A DNA stretch of 64,000 bases from Paenibacillus kobensis NBRC 15729 (GCF_004000825.1 NZ_BILZ01000011.1:1-64000), one strand, 5' to 3'; shown: positions 28,901 through 37,186, counted from the stretch's first letter. Program-made: numbers and translations. The notes: generated by a model not told the origin, from the sequence alone.

Positions 28901-29040
28901 TTGTGGATATAAGTGTCCCGATCACCGCTTCGGAAGGAACACATGAACTGTTTTTCGTATTTAAGAATCACGACGGAGATCAAAGTTTATTTAATCTCGA
29001 TTGGGTTCAATTTAACGGCGCAGGGATATCTCATCCGTAA
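25963..29040 (+). CDS. secreted ThuA / sugar-dehydrogenase-like / PKD / carbohydrate-binding protein
   Basis: 1025 residues. A signal peptide (about 1-27) is followed by a ThuA-like domain (about 35-255, with G-V-H-A-A-A-D-T-E-Y). Next is a six-bladed glucose/sorbosone dehydrogenase-like propeller (about 265-690, including D-G-L-M-S-G-I and G-V-R-N-P-F-R). A PKD domain (about 695-785) contains S-Y-D-P-D-G-D, and a C-terminal CBM6-type module ends at 1025. The gene is 22 nt after ugd, so it is probably cotranscribed with the exopolysaccharide genes. The likely role is binding or modifying secreted polysaccharide. The propeller may or may not be enzymatically active. Confidence 0.82.
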   Translation: MRKYSIFLLVFILLSSIGIVTNESQAAEPAQQPASTKVLLFTKTEEFRHDSIPTAIETIKALGKSNGFEVEATEDSNVFTDQQLSKYKAVVFLLTTGDVLNESQQAAFERYIKAGNGYVGVHAAADTEYGWKWYGGLVGAYLKKHPVDQKATVIVDDRTHPSTSALPLRWERTDEWYDYQLNPRGNVHVLARVDEGSYSGGTMGADHPISWCSRYSGGRSWYTGGGHTAASFTEPLFQQHLLGGIEYAAGLKYGDCDATVDRSFEKVVLDNNTTDPIQMSFTPDGRLFYIERNGAIKLYNPKNSTTKIVGKLNVSVIGDDGLMSGIVDPQFERNHWFYILYSPAGEENIYRVSRFVIKNDKLDKGSEKVILRIPIQRTDCCHGGGGMVFDSKGNLYIPIGDNSNPFFSDGYAPLDERPGQTVKDSQHTAANSFELRGKILRIKPTEDGSYTIPAGNLFPADGKQGRPEIYIMGVRNPFRISIDMKNDRLYFGDVGPDANTDDPNRGPKGYDEWNYADSAGNYGWPYCIADNKAYRDFNFATRSSGGLFDCSHPVNDSPNNTGARELPAAKPAWIWYPYGNSTEFPQLTNGTGRTAMAGPIYRFNPKQSDNKLPRYYNNSLFMYDFSRGWIKEVRFDEQGKMVSILPFLSSMKLSNPVDIQIGPDGAMYVLDYGAYGTPSEGKAQLVKIRYTLGVNAPVAVAKASVISGKTPLTVKFSSEGSYDPDGDKLTYMWSFTKDKIVNSKSPNPTFTFRKSGNYVVKLKVFDSTGRYSIARIPITVGNTAPSIRVEEPVDGGFFEWGEQVDYRIKVTDAEDGSTTNGRIPCSSVTVDAMLGHDQHTHTTKEQTGCTGQFTALNGHSEGDNLFYVVNVSYTDKGAAQSTALTATRQITLQPKRKQAEHYTSMEGAQLRDVNGIKYLGFIDHGDWISYSPVNLKNISSIQYRVASAGTGGFIEARLDAQDGPLIANVAVPITGGWQNFVDISVPITASEGTHELFFVFKNHDGDQSLFNLDWVQFNGAGISHP

Positions 29041-29112
29041 GAGCTAGGTAAAGCTTACAGCATGAAAATAGTGATAGACACAATATGATGATAAGGAGCT
29101 ATTGGAATAGCT

Positions 29113-30357
29113 ATGAAATCGACAAGATTGGCTAGTTCTCTGCCGTTCGAGCTGCAATTGCTTTTATTAATATTAAGAACGGAAGATACTCCCGACTTAA
29201 ACAAAGAATTACATGATCTTGCGGTAAAGGGTATTGACTGGGAACAGTTTGTTCAATTAGCTAACCGGCATCGTGTCTATCCGACTATCATGACGAAGCT
29301 TCATGAATTGGAGGAAGAGTTAAAACTCGGCTTCATGGAATCTTTGCAGCTAATGAGTCGCCGCAATACATTCCAGATGCTGTTGTTGACGGCTGAGATG
29401 GAGAAAGTGTGCAAAGCTTTTCGCGAACAAAACATAGATACACTCGTACTTAAAGGGCCAGTATTAGCGGAAGCATTGTATGGCGATCTCTCGAGTCGAA
29501 CGTCTAAGGATATTGATATGTTGGTATCTGCAGAACATGTTGAACAAGCAGAGATCGCCATTCGCCAGCTTGGTTATGTACCGGATGAGGAAATTCCACG
29601 TATCCTGAATGATATGATTCAGAAGTGGCATCATCTTGGTTTTACGCATCCCCGCACAGGAGTTCAGATTGAGTTGCATTGGCGGATGAGCCCTGAAACA
29701 TTCAGGGAGCCGGCCTTCTCAGAACTATGGGAACGCCGGCAGACGATGAAGCAAACCACCGAGCCTGTCTATTATCTTGGCCAAGAGGATTTATTCGTAT
29801 ATTTGACATTACACGGCGCTCGCCATGGCTGGTTCAGGTTGCGTTGGTTAGTAGATATTGATCGCATGATCCGTATGAATAATATGGATTGGAAAATTGT
29901 AATCGAACGTTTTCGAGAATCTGACAGCTTGCATGTGTGCGGACAGACGATGATTCTGTTGTCCCAGTTATTCAACTCTCCAATTCCATCCGCATTGCAA
30001 ACCTTTGCTGATAATGACCGTTCTCAAAGGCTCGCTGAAGAAGCAGTCCGCATCATTCGAGAGCTCGTCTATATCAAGGAAAAACAAACTCAGAAAGAAG
30101 CACTGAACTATTTTAAAGTGTACGATAAACTTCTCTCCACGAGGCAGCAACGATTGAGATTGCTGTTGAACCGGCTCTACCCGAGCTCCCTTGACGCACA
30201 GATGCTTCCTCTTCCTAAGCAACTGCACTTCCTTTACTTCCCTTTAAGACCTTTCCTATGGGCATGGCGCAAGAAGAACAGCAAACATCAGCATAAAATC
30301 GTCACAAAGAACCACGCGGCGACGAAGCAAGAACCAAAAAAAGTTAATGTTCTATAA
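29113..30357 (+). CDS. nucleotidyltransferase-like protein (NTP_transf_5 type)
   Basis: 414 residues. The diagnostic block V-L-K-G-P-V-L-A-E-A-L-Y followed by S-K-D-I-D-M-L-V matches the nucleotidyltransferase_5 family; D-I-D supplies the metal-binding acids. Members of this family occur in lasso-peptide clusters of Bacillales, including paeninodin-like ones. This gene lies just upstream of the lasso operon but has its own spacing: a promoter with an operator separates it from the cyclase. Its substrate is unknown. The basic C-terminal tail is rich in Lys and His. Confidence 0.72.
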   Translation: MKSTRLASSLPFELQLLLLILRTEDTPDLNKELHDLAVKGIDWEQFVQLANRHRVYPTIMTKLHELEEELKLGFMESLQLMSRRNTFQMLLLTAEMEKVCKAFREQNIDTLVLKGPVLAEALYGDLSSRTSKDIDMLVSAEHVEQAEIAIRQLGYVPDEEIPRILNDMIQKWHHLGFTHPRTGVQIELHWRMSPETFREPAFSELWERRQTMKQTTEPVYYLGQEDLFVYLTLHGARHGWFRLRWLVDIDRMIRMNNMDWKIVIERFRESDSLHVCGQTMILLSQLFNSPIPSALQTFADNDRSQRLAEEAVRIIRELVYIKEKQTQKEALNYFKVYDKLLSTRQQRLRLLLNRLYPSSLDAQMLPLPKQLHFLYFPLRPFLWAWRKKNSKHQHKIVTKNHAATKQEPKKVNVL

Positions 30358-30365
30358 ACAAATAG

Positions 30366-30394
30366 TTACAATCTGTATCATTAACGTGTATAAT
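30366..30394 (+). promoter_or_regulatory. sigma-A promoter of the lasso-peptide operon
   Basis: TTACAA (30366-30371), a 17-bp spacer and a perfect TATAAT (30389-30394). The predicted start near 30401 falls inside the GATAC-N5-GTATC operator. A TGTATC half-site sits in the spacer. Confidence 0.65.
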
Positions 30395-30395
30395 G

Positions 30396-30410
30396 GATAC
30401 AATAAGTATC
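30396..30410. promoter_or_regulatory. operator GATAC-N5-GTATC, site 2
   Basis: GATACAATAAGTATC begins 2 bp after the -10 box and covers the predicted transcription start, the expected place for a repressor site. It has the same arms as sites 1, 3 and 4. Confidence 0.6.
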
Positions 30411-30445
30411 GTTTTTTAGTCGTTGCTTGATCCACAGGAGGGCAT

Positions 30446-32374
30446 ATGGGCGCAATTGCAGGCATTCATCATTTCTTACAAGATCATATCCCCAGCGACG
30501 AAAGTCACATGCTCACGGAATCGCTGCGTGATTATCAGATCACTCTGCTCGGCAACTGGCAGAGGAACAACACGATGCTAGTATGCGGTGAGCAGCGGCT
30601 GTTGTCTGAAGAAGGGTATATTCCGATGCCCCATACGGATGAGAGCAGCGGCATTGTCATTACAGCAGACGTCATTCTCGATAACCGGGATGAGCTGTTC
30701 GAACGGTTGGGCGTTGCATCGGGCCGCCGGCGGACAATTGCCGATTGCGAGCTTCTTGTTCGCGCCTATCTCAAGTGGGGGCATGATTGCCCGCGGTATT
30801 TAATAGGCGACTTTGCTTTCGTCATTTGGGACCAGCGGGAGCAGACGATGTTCGGCGCCCGCGATCTGATGGGGACGAGGACACTCTACTTCCATCACAA
30901 CGCGGAGCTGTTCGTGTTCGCATCGACGATGAAACCGCTGCTGTCGATGAGAGGGGTCTCGAAGGCTGTCCGCGCAACTTGGCTGGCTGAGTTCATGACG
31001 ATCCCGCTCGTGCTTGATTGCGTGGATACGAGGGGAACGGTTTATGCGGATATCGAACAGCTTGCGCCTTCCCATCGTTTTATAGTGAAGAACGGACGGC
31101 TCGCGATATCCCAATATGCGACGCTCGAACCGGAGCAGAAGCTGAAGCTGAAATCCGACGCGGAATATGAGGAAGCGTTCCGGGACGTATTCGCTCAAGC
31201 GGTGAAAGCAAGGCTGCGGTCGGACCGTCCGGTAGGCGCGACGCTGAGCGGCGGATTGGATTCGGGGTCGGTCGTAAGCATCGCCTCGCGGGAGCTGGCC
31301 AAGAACAACAAACCGTTACATACGTTCAGTTACATTCCCCCGGAAGACTTTGTCCCATGGACGAAGTGGACACGAATTCCGGATGAGCGGCCATTTATTA
31401 ATGAAACCGTTCGCAATGCGGGCAATATAGCGGATCATTATCTCGATTTCAACGGCAAGAGCTCGCTGACCGAGATGGATGACTGGCTGGACATTATGGA
31501 GATGCCGTACAAATTTATCGAGAACTCGTTCTGGGTCAAAGGGATCAAAGAGTACGCGGCCAATCGTGGAATTTCACTCATGCTCATGGGGGCGGGCGGC
31601 AACTACTCGATATCCTGGGGAGACGCTCTTGATTATTACGTGTACTTGCTGCAAAGGCTCCGGTTTCTTAAGTTCAATCAGGAGATCAAGCTGTATGCCC
31701 GAAATATGGGAGTCGGCCGTAAGCGTCTGTTGAAGCTTGTCGGACAGAGGGTTCTCCCTCAGCTAGCGGCAGCGTCCGAGGCGGATGATAATGGGCTGCA
31801 ATTTATTAACCCCGACTTTGCGCAAGCAACGAACGTATATGAACGTCTGAAGCCTTATGAAGTCGGAATCGGCGGTTTTACGCTAACGATCCATAATGAG
31901 CGGGAGAAATTTTACGACAATCTAGCGATTGTCAGCATGCAGGGAACGGTGGCCACGAAGCTGTCGCTTCGATACGGCGTGACGGAGCGGGATCCGACGA
32001 ACGACCCGCGCGTGATCCGCTTCTGCTTGTCGCTTCCGTATGACCAGTTCGTGAAGAACGGGATGGACCGTGCGCTCGTTCGGCGCTCGATGGATGGGCT
32101 GCTGCCGGATGCCGTTCGGCTGAATCAACGGACGCGCGGCGTGCAAGGTTCGGATTGGGTCCATCGGCTGCTTCCGTCTTGGCAGCCGTTCGTGGAGGAG
32201 ATCGAGGAGTTGTGCAGCAGCGGCATCATGCCGCAGTACGTCAACATCGGTCATATCCGGGCATCGCTGGCGAAAGTAAGGCACCAGCCGAAGGCAGAGC
32301 TGGCGAACGATCCGACGATGCGGGTGCTTATGCGGTCGCTTGTCATTTACCGTTTCTTGAGACGGCTCGCTTAA
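30446..32374 (+). CDS. lasso-peptide macrolactam synthetase (asparagine synthase-like C protein)
   Basis: 642 residues. The N-terminal glutaminase-like domain starts M-G-A-I-A-G-I, so the nucleophile Cys2 of true asparagine synthetases is replaced by Gly. The ATP-pyrophosphatase domain has the P-loop S-G-G-L-D-S-G-S-V from residue 268. In lasso clusters this protein adenylates an Asp or Glu side chain and closes the ring onto the core N-terminus. An AGGAGGGC site precedes the ATG. The precursor gene follows 34 nt after the stop. Confidence 0.9.
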   Translation: MGAIAGIHHFLQDHIPSDESHMLTESLRDYQITLLGNWQRNNTMLVCGEQRLLSEEGYIPMPHTDESSGIVITADVILDNRDELFERLGVASGRRRTIADCELLVRAYLKWGHDCPRYLIGDFAFVIWDQREQTMFGARDLMGTRTLYFHHNAELFVFASTMKPLLSMRGVSKAVRATWLAEFMTIPLVLDCVDTRGTVYADIEQLAPSHRFIVKNGRLAISQYATLEPEQKLKLKSDAEYEEAFRDVFAQAVKARLRSDRPVGATLSGGLDSGSVVSIASRELAKNNKPLHTFSYIPPEDFVPWTKWTRIPDERPFINETVRNAGNIADHYLDFNGKSSLTEMDDWLDIMEMPYKFIENSFWVKGIKEYAANRGISLMLMGAGGNYSISWGDALDYYVYLLQRLRFLKFNQEIKLYARNMGVGRKRLLKLVGQRVLPQLAAASEADDNGLQFINPDFAQATNVYERLKPYEVGIGGFTLTIHNEREKFYDNLAIVSMQGTVATKLSLRYGVTERDPTNDPRVIRFCLSLPYDQFVKNGMDRALVRRSMDGLLPDAVRLNQRTRGVQGSDWVHRLLPSWQPFVEEIEELCSSGIMPQYVNIGHIRASLAKVRHQPKAELANDPTMRVLMRSLVIYRFLRRLA

Positions 32375-32408
32375 ACAGCGAATGCACGCCTGAAAGGGGG
32401 TGAGAAAG

Positions 32409-32564
32409 ATGGAGAAGAAAGTGTGGCAAGCTCCTGCAGTAGAAGTACTGCAAGTTAGCATGACGATGGCTGGCTTCGGTATTAAGGACACGGACAGCGT
32501 CGTGTTCGACAAAGACGGCAAAGTAATCGACGCCGACCTGTACGATCCGCCAGCAGCATCCTAG
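32409..32564 (+). CDS. lasso-peptide precursor
   Basis: 51 residues, too short for usual gene callers. The leader fits the Y-x2-P-x-L-x2-L-x4-T-x2-G recognition pattern: W6, P9, V11, L14, T19 and G22. Thr19 as penultimate leader residue sets the cut after Met20. The core is then residues 21-51, beginning A-G-F-G-I-K-D-T-D. Asp at core position 9 (D29) gives the usual nine-residue ring; Asp at position 7 is the alternative. The core, 31 residues with a long acidic tail, ends in Ser51, like paeninodin, whose terminal Ser is phosphorylated. AAAGGGGGTGAG precedes the ATG. Confidence 0.82.
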   Translation: MEKKVWQAPAVEVLQVSMTMAGFGIKDTDSVVFDKDGKVIDADLYDPPAAS

Positions 32565-32590
32565 TCCTTATGGTTTAATACTTAACCGGC

Positions 32591-32628
32591 GGTCTAATGC
32601 AGCGCCAGCATCTTGCTCGTATTAGACC
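32591..32628 (+). promoter_or_regulatory. hairpin between precursor and kinase
   Basis: GGTCTAAT (32591-32598) pairs with ATTAGACC (32621-32628) and no T-run follows. It probably stabilises the precursor message or slows readthrough, so that the precursor outnumbers the enzymes. Confidence 0.5.
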
Positions 32629-32652
32629 CCTCGAAATAAGGAGGTACCTTAG

Positions 32653-33594
32653 ATGGCTCGTTCGGAGGTTTCGGTCTATAACGCCTTCGGAATGACGATC
32701 ATGAGCGAAATTCCGTTTCCGGAGCTATGTACGCAAAGCCAATACGCAGGATCACCCGACGTCGAAGTCATCCGGGGCGATCTGGCGCCGATATGGGAGC
32801 AGTTAGGCGTACAACGAGGCTACTTCGCTTATGTGGACCATTGCTACTATTTTAACGTTCCGGACGTTGCAATCTATCGAGTAGAGAAGAATGGCGTGAT
32901 CACGGTGTCGCCGGCAGACGGCTGCAGCACGAGAAAGCTCCGTTTATTCCTGCTTGGCAGCTGCATGGGCGTCATTCTATTGAACCGGGGCATTCTGCCG
33001 CTTCACGGAAGTGCAGTTGTCATCGGCGGCAAAGCTTATGCGATAGTCGGAGAGTCGGGCGCCGGCAAATCGACGCTTGCGGCAGCATTGCTGCACCGCG
33101 GCTATAAGCTTCTGACGGATGATGTTATTGCAGTGACGATGGACCCGGACAATAACAGGCCGGTCGTCATCCCGTCTTATCCGCAGCAGAAGCTGTGGGA
33201 AGAGAGCGTGGAGAGTCTGCAGCTGGATCATAACGGCTTGGAGACGCTGTATCAAGAGAAATCCAGATCGAAGTATGCGGTGCCTGTCCATGACAGCTAC
33301 ATAAGCGATAACATTCCGTTAGCCGGAATCGTCGAGCTGGTGAAATCGGACGGCGACGCTGGGCCTAAGCTTCAACGATTGAACGGGCTCGAGCCGCTTC
33401 CGCTATTATTTCAGCATACATACCGCAATTATCACATTCCGATGCTCGGGTTGTTCGAATGGCATTTTAAGTATACGACGCGTTTGTCCGAAACGACGGA
33501 CATATTCCGGTTGAACAGGCCGGCGTCCGGACTGACGGTGAACGAATTGGTGTCCATTATTCTGAATGAAGCAGGGGAAGGGGTATCTGTCTGA
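32653..33594 (+). CDS. HPr-kinase-like lasso-peptide kinase
   Basis: 313 residues. It has a P-loop G-E-S-G-A-G-K-S-T at 133-141 and L-L-T-D-D-V-I-A downstream, as in the C-terminal catalytic domain of HPr kinase/phosphorylase. It has none of the regulatory features of true HprK. In paeninodin-type clusters the homologous kinase phosphorylates the C-terminal Ser of the precursor. The precursor here ends in Ser, which agrees. AAGGAGG precedes the ATG. The stop overlaps the next start (TGATG). Confidence 0.85.
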   Translation: MARSEVSVYNAFGMTIMSEIPFPELCTQSQYAGSPDVEVIRGDLAPIWEQLGVQRGYFAYVDHCYYFNVPDVAIYRVEKNGVITVSPADGCSTRKLRLFLLGSCMGVILLNRGILPLHGSAVVIGGKAYAIVGESGAGKSTLAAALLHRGYKLLTDDVIAVTMDPDNNRPVVIPSYPQQKLWEESVESLQLDHNGLETLYQEKSRSKYAVPVHDSYISDNIPLAGIVELVKSDGDAGPKLQRLNGLEPLPLLFQHTYRNYHIPMLGLFEWHFKYTTRLSETTDIFRLNRPASGLTVNELVSIILNEAGEGVSV

Positions 33595-33884
33595 TGAACA
33601 TTTCTTTGAATGAAACGGTCGTTCAAGCGGCAGGCAATCTGGCCAGTAACATGAATGGGGAAACCGTCATGATGCGCATTGAATCCGGCAAATATTATAA
33701 CCTTGGCGAGATCGGCGGCCGAATCTGGAGTCTGATCGAAACGCCTATTACCGTCGAAGCGCTCGTTGCCGAGCTGATCCAAGAGTATGAAGTAGCCGCT
33801 GCCGAATGTGAGCCGCAAGTCATCGCTTTCTTGGAGAATCTGGCGAAAGAGCAGTTAATTCTTGTCGTTCAAGCGGCTTCTTAA
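33594..33884 (+). CDS. PqqD-like recognition protein (lasso B1)
   Basis: 96 residues, PqqD superfamily. The pattern G-K-Y-Y-N-L-G-E-I-G-G-R-I-W-S-L-I-E followed by an E-Y-E-V helix region is typical. In split lasso systems B1 is the RiPP recognition element. It binds the leader (W6 to T19 region here) and delivers it to the B2 peptidase. It sits between the kinase and B2, overlapping the kinase by one base. Confidence 0.88.
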   Translation: MNISLNETVVQAAGNLASNMNGETVMMRIESGKYYNLGEIGGRIWSLIETPITVEALVAELIQEYEVAAAECEPQVIAFLENLAKEQLILVVQAAS

Positions 33885-33923
33885 TGCTGGCCGACCATTC
33901 TAACGAGGAAGGGGAAATTCCCC

Positions 33924-34400
33924 TTGTGGAAGAAACTGAGAGCTTTTGCGGCATGGCCGATGGCACGGAAGAGGCTGTATGCAGAAGCCTTTTTTTATTT
34001 GGGATGGGCGCGGATATTGAAGCTTATTCCGTTCGCCCGCGTCGCTCCGCAGCTCGGAACGCGGATGGTGGAAACATCGTACGAGCATCCCGGTACGGAT
34101 GAGGCTACGATCCGCAACATCTCTCGGGCGGTTCGAACGATGAGCCGCTATACGTTCTGGGAGAGCATGTGTCTAGTGCAAGCGATCGCAGCTCTCAAAA
34201 TGTTGGAGAGGCGCGGCGTCGCGAGTACGCTCTATCTTGGAACGAGCCGGGGCGCATCCGGCGAGATGCTCGCGCATGCGTGGCTGCGCAGCGGTCCGAT
34301 CTATTTGACGGGCTTTGAGCAAATGAGAAAGTTTACGGTCGTTGCTCTGTTCGGCAAGACAACCAAATGGCAGCGGGATGACGTCCAGGCGAGGGGGTGA
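33924..34400 (+). CDS. lasso-peptide leader peptidase B2 (transglutaminase-like)
   Basis: 158 residues from a TTG start at 33924 behind GAGGAAGGGG. The transglutaminase-like core has Cys83 in W-E-S-M-C-L-V-Q-A and His118 in L-A-H-A-W-L, the two catalytic residues of B2 proteins that cut the leader. The acidic residue that usually follows the A-H-A-W block is not obvious (the sequence reads R-S-G-P-I-Y-L-T-G), so the third triad member is uncertain. The ABC exporter starts 4 nt after the stop. Confidence 0.85.
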   Translation: MWKKLRAFAAWPMARKRLYAEAFFYLGWARILKLIPFARVAPQLGTRMVETSYEHPGTDEATIRNISRAVRTMSRYTFWESMCLVQAIAALKMLERRGVASTLYLGTSRGASGEMLAHAWLRSGPIYLTGFEQMRKFTVVALFGKTTKWQRDDVQARG

Positions 34401-34404
34401 GGGA

Positions 34405-36204
34405 ATGAAGGGTCTTATTTTTTATATGAAAAGAATGCATAAGTTATCGGGCAGCAAGCTGTACGTGAACTTGATCGTGATGATGCTGATCAGCTCGATC
34501 GAAGGGTTCACGATCTACTTGTTAGTACCGCTGCTGGGCATTACGGGTCTGGTCCAGACCGGATCGCTGTCGATTCCGTTCCTTGATGTAGTGACCAAGG
34601 TCGTGAACGAGATTCCCGAGCAATCCCGGCTCCTTGCCATGATCGGCGTCTATGTCGCGCTGATTATTGCACAGTCGGTTGTTCAGCGAGGCCAGGCGAT
34701 TCAAGGCAGCCGCATTCAGCAGGCTTTTATTCGTGCGATCCGGCTGGAAACGTACCGGAATTTGCTGCAGGCGGATTGGAGCATGTACCTTCGTACGAGA
34801 AAGTCGGATATTAACCATATCCTGAACTTTGAGCTCGTCAGAATCATCATGGGCACGAACCTGGTGTTGAAGCTGGCGACCACGATGATTTTTATGGGAA
34901 TTCAGATTACGTTCGCCTTATGGCTGTCGTTCAAGTTAACGTTGTTCGTTATGCTGAGCGGATTGCTGCTTGCTGTATTCTCGCGGCGGTTCACAAGACG
35001 GGCGAAGCAGCTTGGCGAAGAAACGACCGATTTGAACAAAAATTATGTCGCGAGCATTACCGATCACTTCAATGGAATCAAAGAGATTAAGACCAATATG
35101 CTGGAAGCCCAGCACTATGGTTGGTTCAAGGCATTGTGCATGCAATTGGAGACGAACATGGTCCGGTTCGTGAAGCTGCAGTCGAACACCCAGCAATTTT
35201 ATAAAATAACATCCGCTATCTTGATTGGCTTCCTGATCTATTTCTCATTCGAGGTGCTGCACTCGCAAGGCGGACAGCTGCTGCTGATCGTCGTCATCTT
35301 CTCCAGGCTGTGGCCGAAGTTTCTCATGATACAGAACAGCTGGGAGTCGCTCGTCTCATCTCTGCCGGCATTTACAAGTCTGATGAACTTGCACAAGGAG
35401 TGTGTGGAGGCGAGAGAGATGAACCTGTTGAAGCAGCAAAGCACCTATAAACCGATTGGTGCGCTTCACGGGATCGAATGCCGCGGCCTGTCTTATCGTT
35501 ACGAAGGAAAACAAAGCGAATATGCGCTTAAAGATATTAATGTGTTCATTCCGGCCAGAGGCATGACCGCGATTGTCGGCAAGTCAGGGGCGGGGAAAAG
35601 CACGCTGATCGACTCTCTGATCGGGCTTATTCAGCCGGAGAAGGGTGAGGTGCTGTTCGACGGCATTCCATTGTCATCCCGTAATCTGCTTGCGATCCGG
35701 CGGATGTTCAGCTTCGTCTCGCAGGATCCGTTCCTGTTCCATGCAAGCATTCGCGACAACCTGCGGCTCGTCGATCCAGACGCTACCGAGGAGCAGCTGT
35801 GGGAGGCGCTGAGCTTCTCCGCTGCCGATGAGTTCGTGAGCAAGCTGCCCGAAGGGCTCGATACGGTTATCGGCGACAGAGGGATCCGGCTGTCCGGCGG
35901 CGAACGGCAGCGGATCGTACTCGCGCGGGCAATCCTTCGCAAGCCTTCGATTCTCGTGCTGGACGAAGCGACGAGCGCTCTGGATAACGAGAATGAGGCG
36001 AGAATTCAGGCGGCGCTTGAGCGGTTGAAGGGTAAAATGACCGTCATCGTCATTGCGCACAGACTGTCTACGATCCGCAACGCGGATCAGGTCATCGTGC
36101 TGGAGCAGGGTCAGGTTGTGCAAGAAGGTTCATATATGCAGCTGTCGATGGAGTTAAGAGGCTCCTTCAGCAAGCTGCTCGCTTATCAGCAAGGAGCTAT
36201 GTAG
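34405..36204 (+). CDS. ABC transporter, permease-ATPase fusion (lasso-peptide exporter)
   Basis: 599 residues from ATG 34405, with GGGGGTGAGG upstream; longer in-frame starts run into B2. An N-terminal six-helix membrane domain (to about 320) is followed by an ATPase domain with Walker A G-K-S-G-A-G-K-S-T, signature L-S-G-G-E-R-Q-R and Walker B L-V-L-D-E-A-T-S-A-L-D. It corresponds to the D protein of lasso clusters and gives export and self-immunity. No C39 peptidase domain is present, in line with cleavage by B1/B2. Confidence 0.92.
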   Translation: MKGLIFYMKRMHKLSGSKLYVNLIVMMLISSIEGFTIYLLVPLLGITGLVQTGSLSIPFLDVVTKVVNEIPEQSRLLAMIGVYVALIIAQSVVQRGQAIQGSRIQQAFIRAIRLETYRNLLQADWSMYLRTRKSDINHILNFELVRIIMGTNLVLKLATTMIFMGIQITFALWLSFKLTLFVMLSGLLLAVFSRRFTRRAKQLGEETTDLNKNYVASITDHFNGIKEIKTNMLEAQHYGWFKALCMQLETNMVRFVKLQSNTQQFYKITSAILIGFLIYFSFEVLHSQGGQLLLIVVIFSRLWPKFLMIQNSWESLVSSLPAFTSLMNLHKECVEAREMNLLKQQSTYKPIGALHGIECRGLSYRYEGKQSEYALKDINVFIPARGMTAIVGKSGAGKSTLIDSLIGLIQPEKGEVLFDGIPLSSRNLLAIRRMFSFVSQDPFLFHASIRDNLRLVDPDATEEQLWEALSFSAADEFVSKLPEGLDTVIGDRGIRLSGGERQRIVLARAILRKPSILVLDEATSALDNENEARIQAALERLKGKMTVIVIAHRLSTIRNADQVIVLEQGQVVQEGSYMQLSMELRGSFSKLLAYQQGAM

Positions 36205-36244
36205 AACATGCATCATATTCCGATTCATACAGGGGGCCAAGTCT

Positions 36245-37186
36245 ATTAAACGCAAATGGAAAAAAACATTGATCTGGGTTGCTGCTTCCGCAGCGACCCT
36301 TATTTTATTGGCGGGCGCTTATCTTGCCTACGTGTACTCACAAATTAAACATACGGCGAACGTAATCTACGAGGAACCGAGCCGTCCCGTCTACGTCAGC
36401 AAGGACCCGGAGGCAGCCAAGAAGAACGAGGCTGAGCTGAGCAATGAGGACCCGCTGACGGTGCTGATGCTCGGCGTTGATCAGCGAACGAACGATGTCG
36501 GCCGCTCGGATACGATGGTCGTGCTGTCCGTCAATCCGGCCAAGCATTCGATTCTTATGTTCAACATTCCGCGCGACACGAGGACGGAGATCATCGGACA
36601 TGGAACGACGGATAAAATCAATCACGCGTACGCATTCGGCGGGGTCGATATGTCCTTGCAGACGGTAGAGCATTTTCTCGATTACCCGCTGGACTACTAC
36701 GTGAAGGTGAACATGGAAAGCTTCAAGAGGTTCATCGATCTGCTAGGCGGCGTTGAAGTGGACAATCCGTTCCCGTTCGATTATGAGGGGCATTCTTTCC
36801 CGAAAGGATACTTGGAATTGAACGGCGAGAATGCGCTGTTGTATTCCCGGATGCGTTATGACGACCCTCGCGGGGACTTCGGGCGGAATACGCGGCAGCG
36901 CGACATCTTGCAATCGGTGCTGCGCCACTCGGTGAACATTCAGAACATTACGAAGATCAATTCGATGCTGGGCGAGATCGGGGATGGCGTGAAGACGAAC
37001 GTATCGTTCGATGATATGAAGACATTCATGAATAAGTACCGTTCGGTCATCGATAAGGTCGATACCGTCGAAATTACCGGCACGGGCAAGACGATTAACG
37101 GCATCTGGTATTACATCGTAAATTCGGAAGAGCAGACGCGTATTCATGATTTGTTGAAGAAGCATCAGGAAGCAAATGCGAATTAA
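36245..37186 (+). CDS. LCP (LytR-CpsA-Psr) family protein
   Basis: 313 residues if translation begins at ATT 36245. A basic start (I-K-R-K-W-K-K-T) leads into one membrane helix (about residues 9-32), then the LCP domain with T-V-L-M-L-G-V-D, S-D-T-M, R-D-T-R and D-K-I-N-H-A-Y. LCP enzymes attach undecaprenyl-linked polymers to peptidoglycan. No ATG, GTG or TTG exists at the expected start. AGGGGG lies 8 nt before the ATT, whereas the first TTG (36269) would remove the basic anchor and has no ribosome site. It follows the exporter by 40 nt and may belong to the same operon, or serve the exopolysaccharide. Confidence 0.82.
   Translation: MKRKWKKTLIWVAASAATLILLAGAYLAYVYSQIKHTANVIYEEPSRPVYVSKDPEAAKKNEAELSNEDPLTVLMLGVDQRTNDVGRSDTMVVLSVNPAKHSILMFNIPRDTRTEIIGHGTTDKINHAYAFGGVDMSLQTVEHFLDYPLDYYVKVNMESFKRFIDLLGGVEVDNPFPFDYEGHSFPKGYLELNGENALLYSRMRYDDPRGDFGRNTRQRDILQSVLRHSVNIQNITKINSMLGEIGDGVKTNVSFDDMKTFMNKYRSVIDKVDTVEITGTGKTINGIWYYIVNSEEQTRIHDLLKKHQEANAN

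Noticed and set aside
33884-34102. 72-codon frame overlapping the start of the B2 gene
   Set aside because: It is the alternate frame of B2; the B2 frame has the catalytic Cys and His and a fitting ribosome site.
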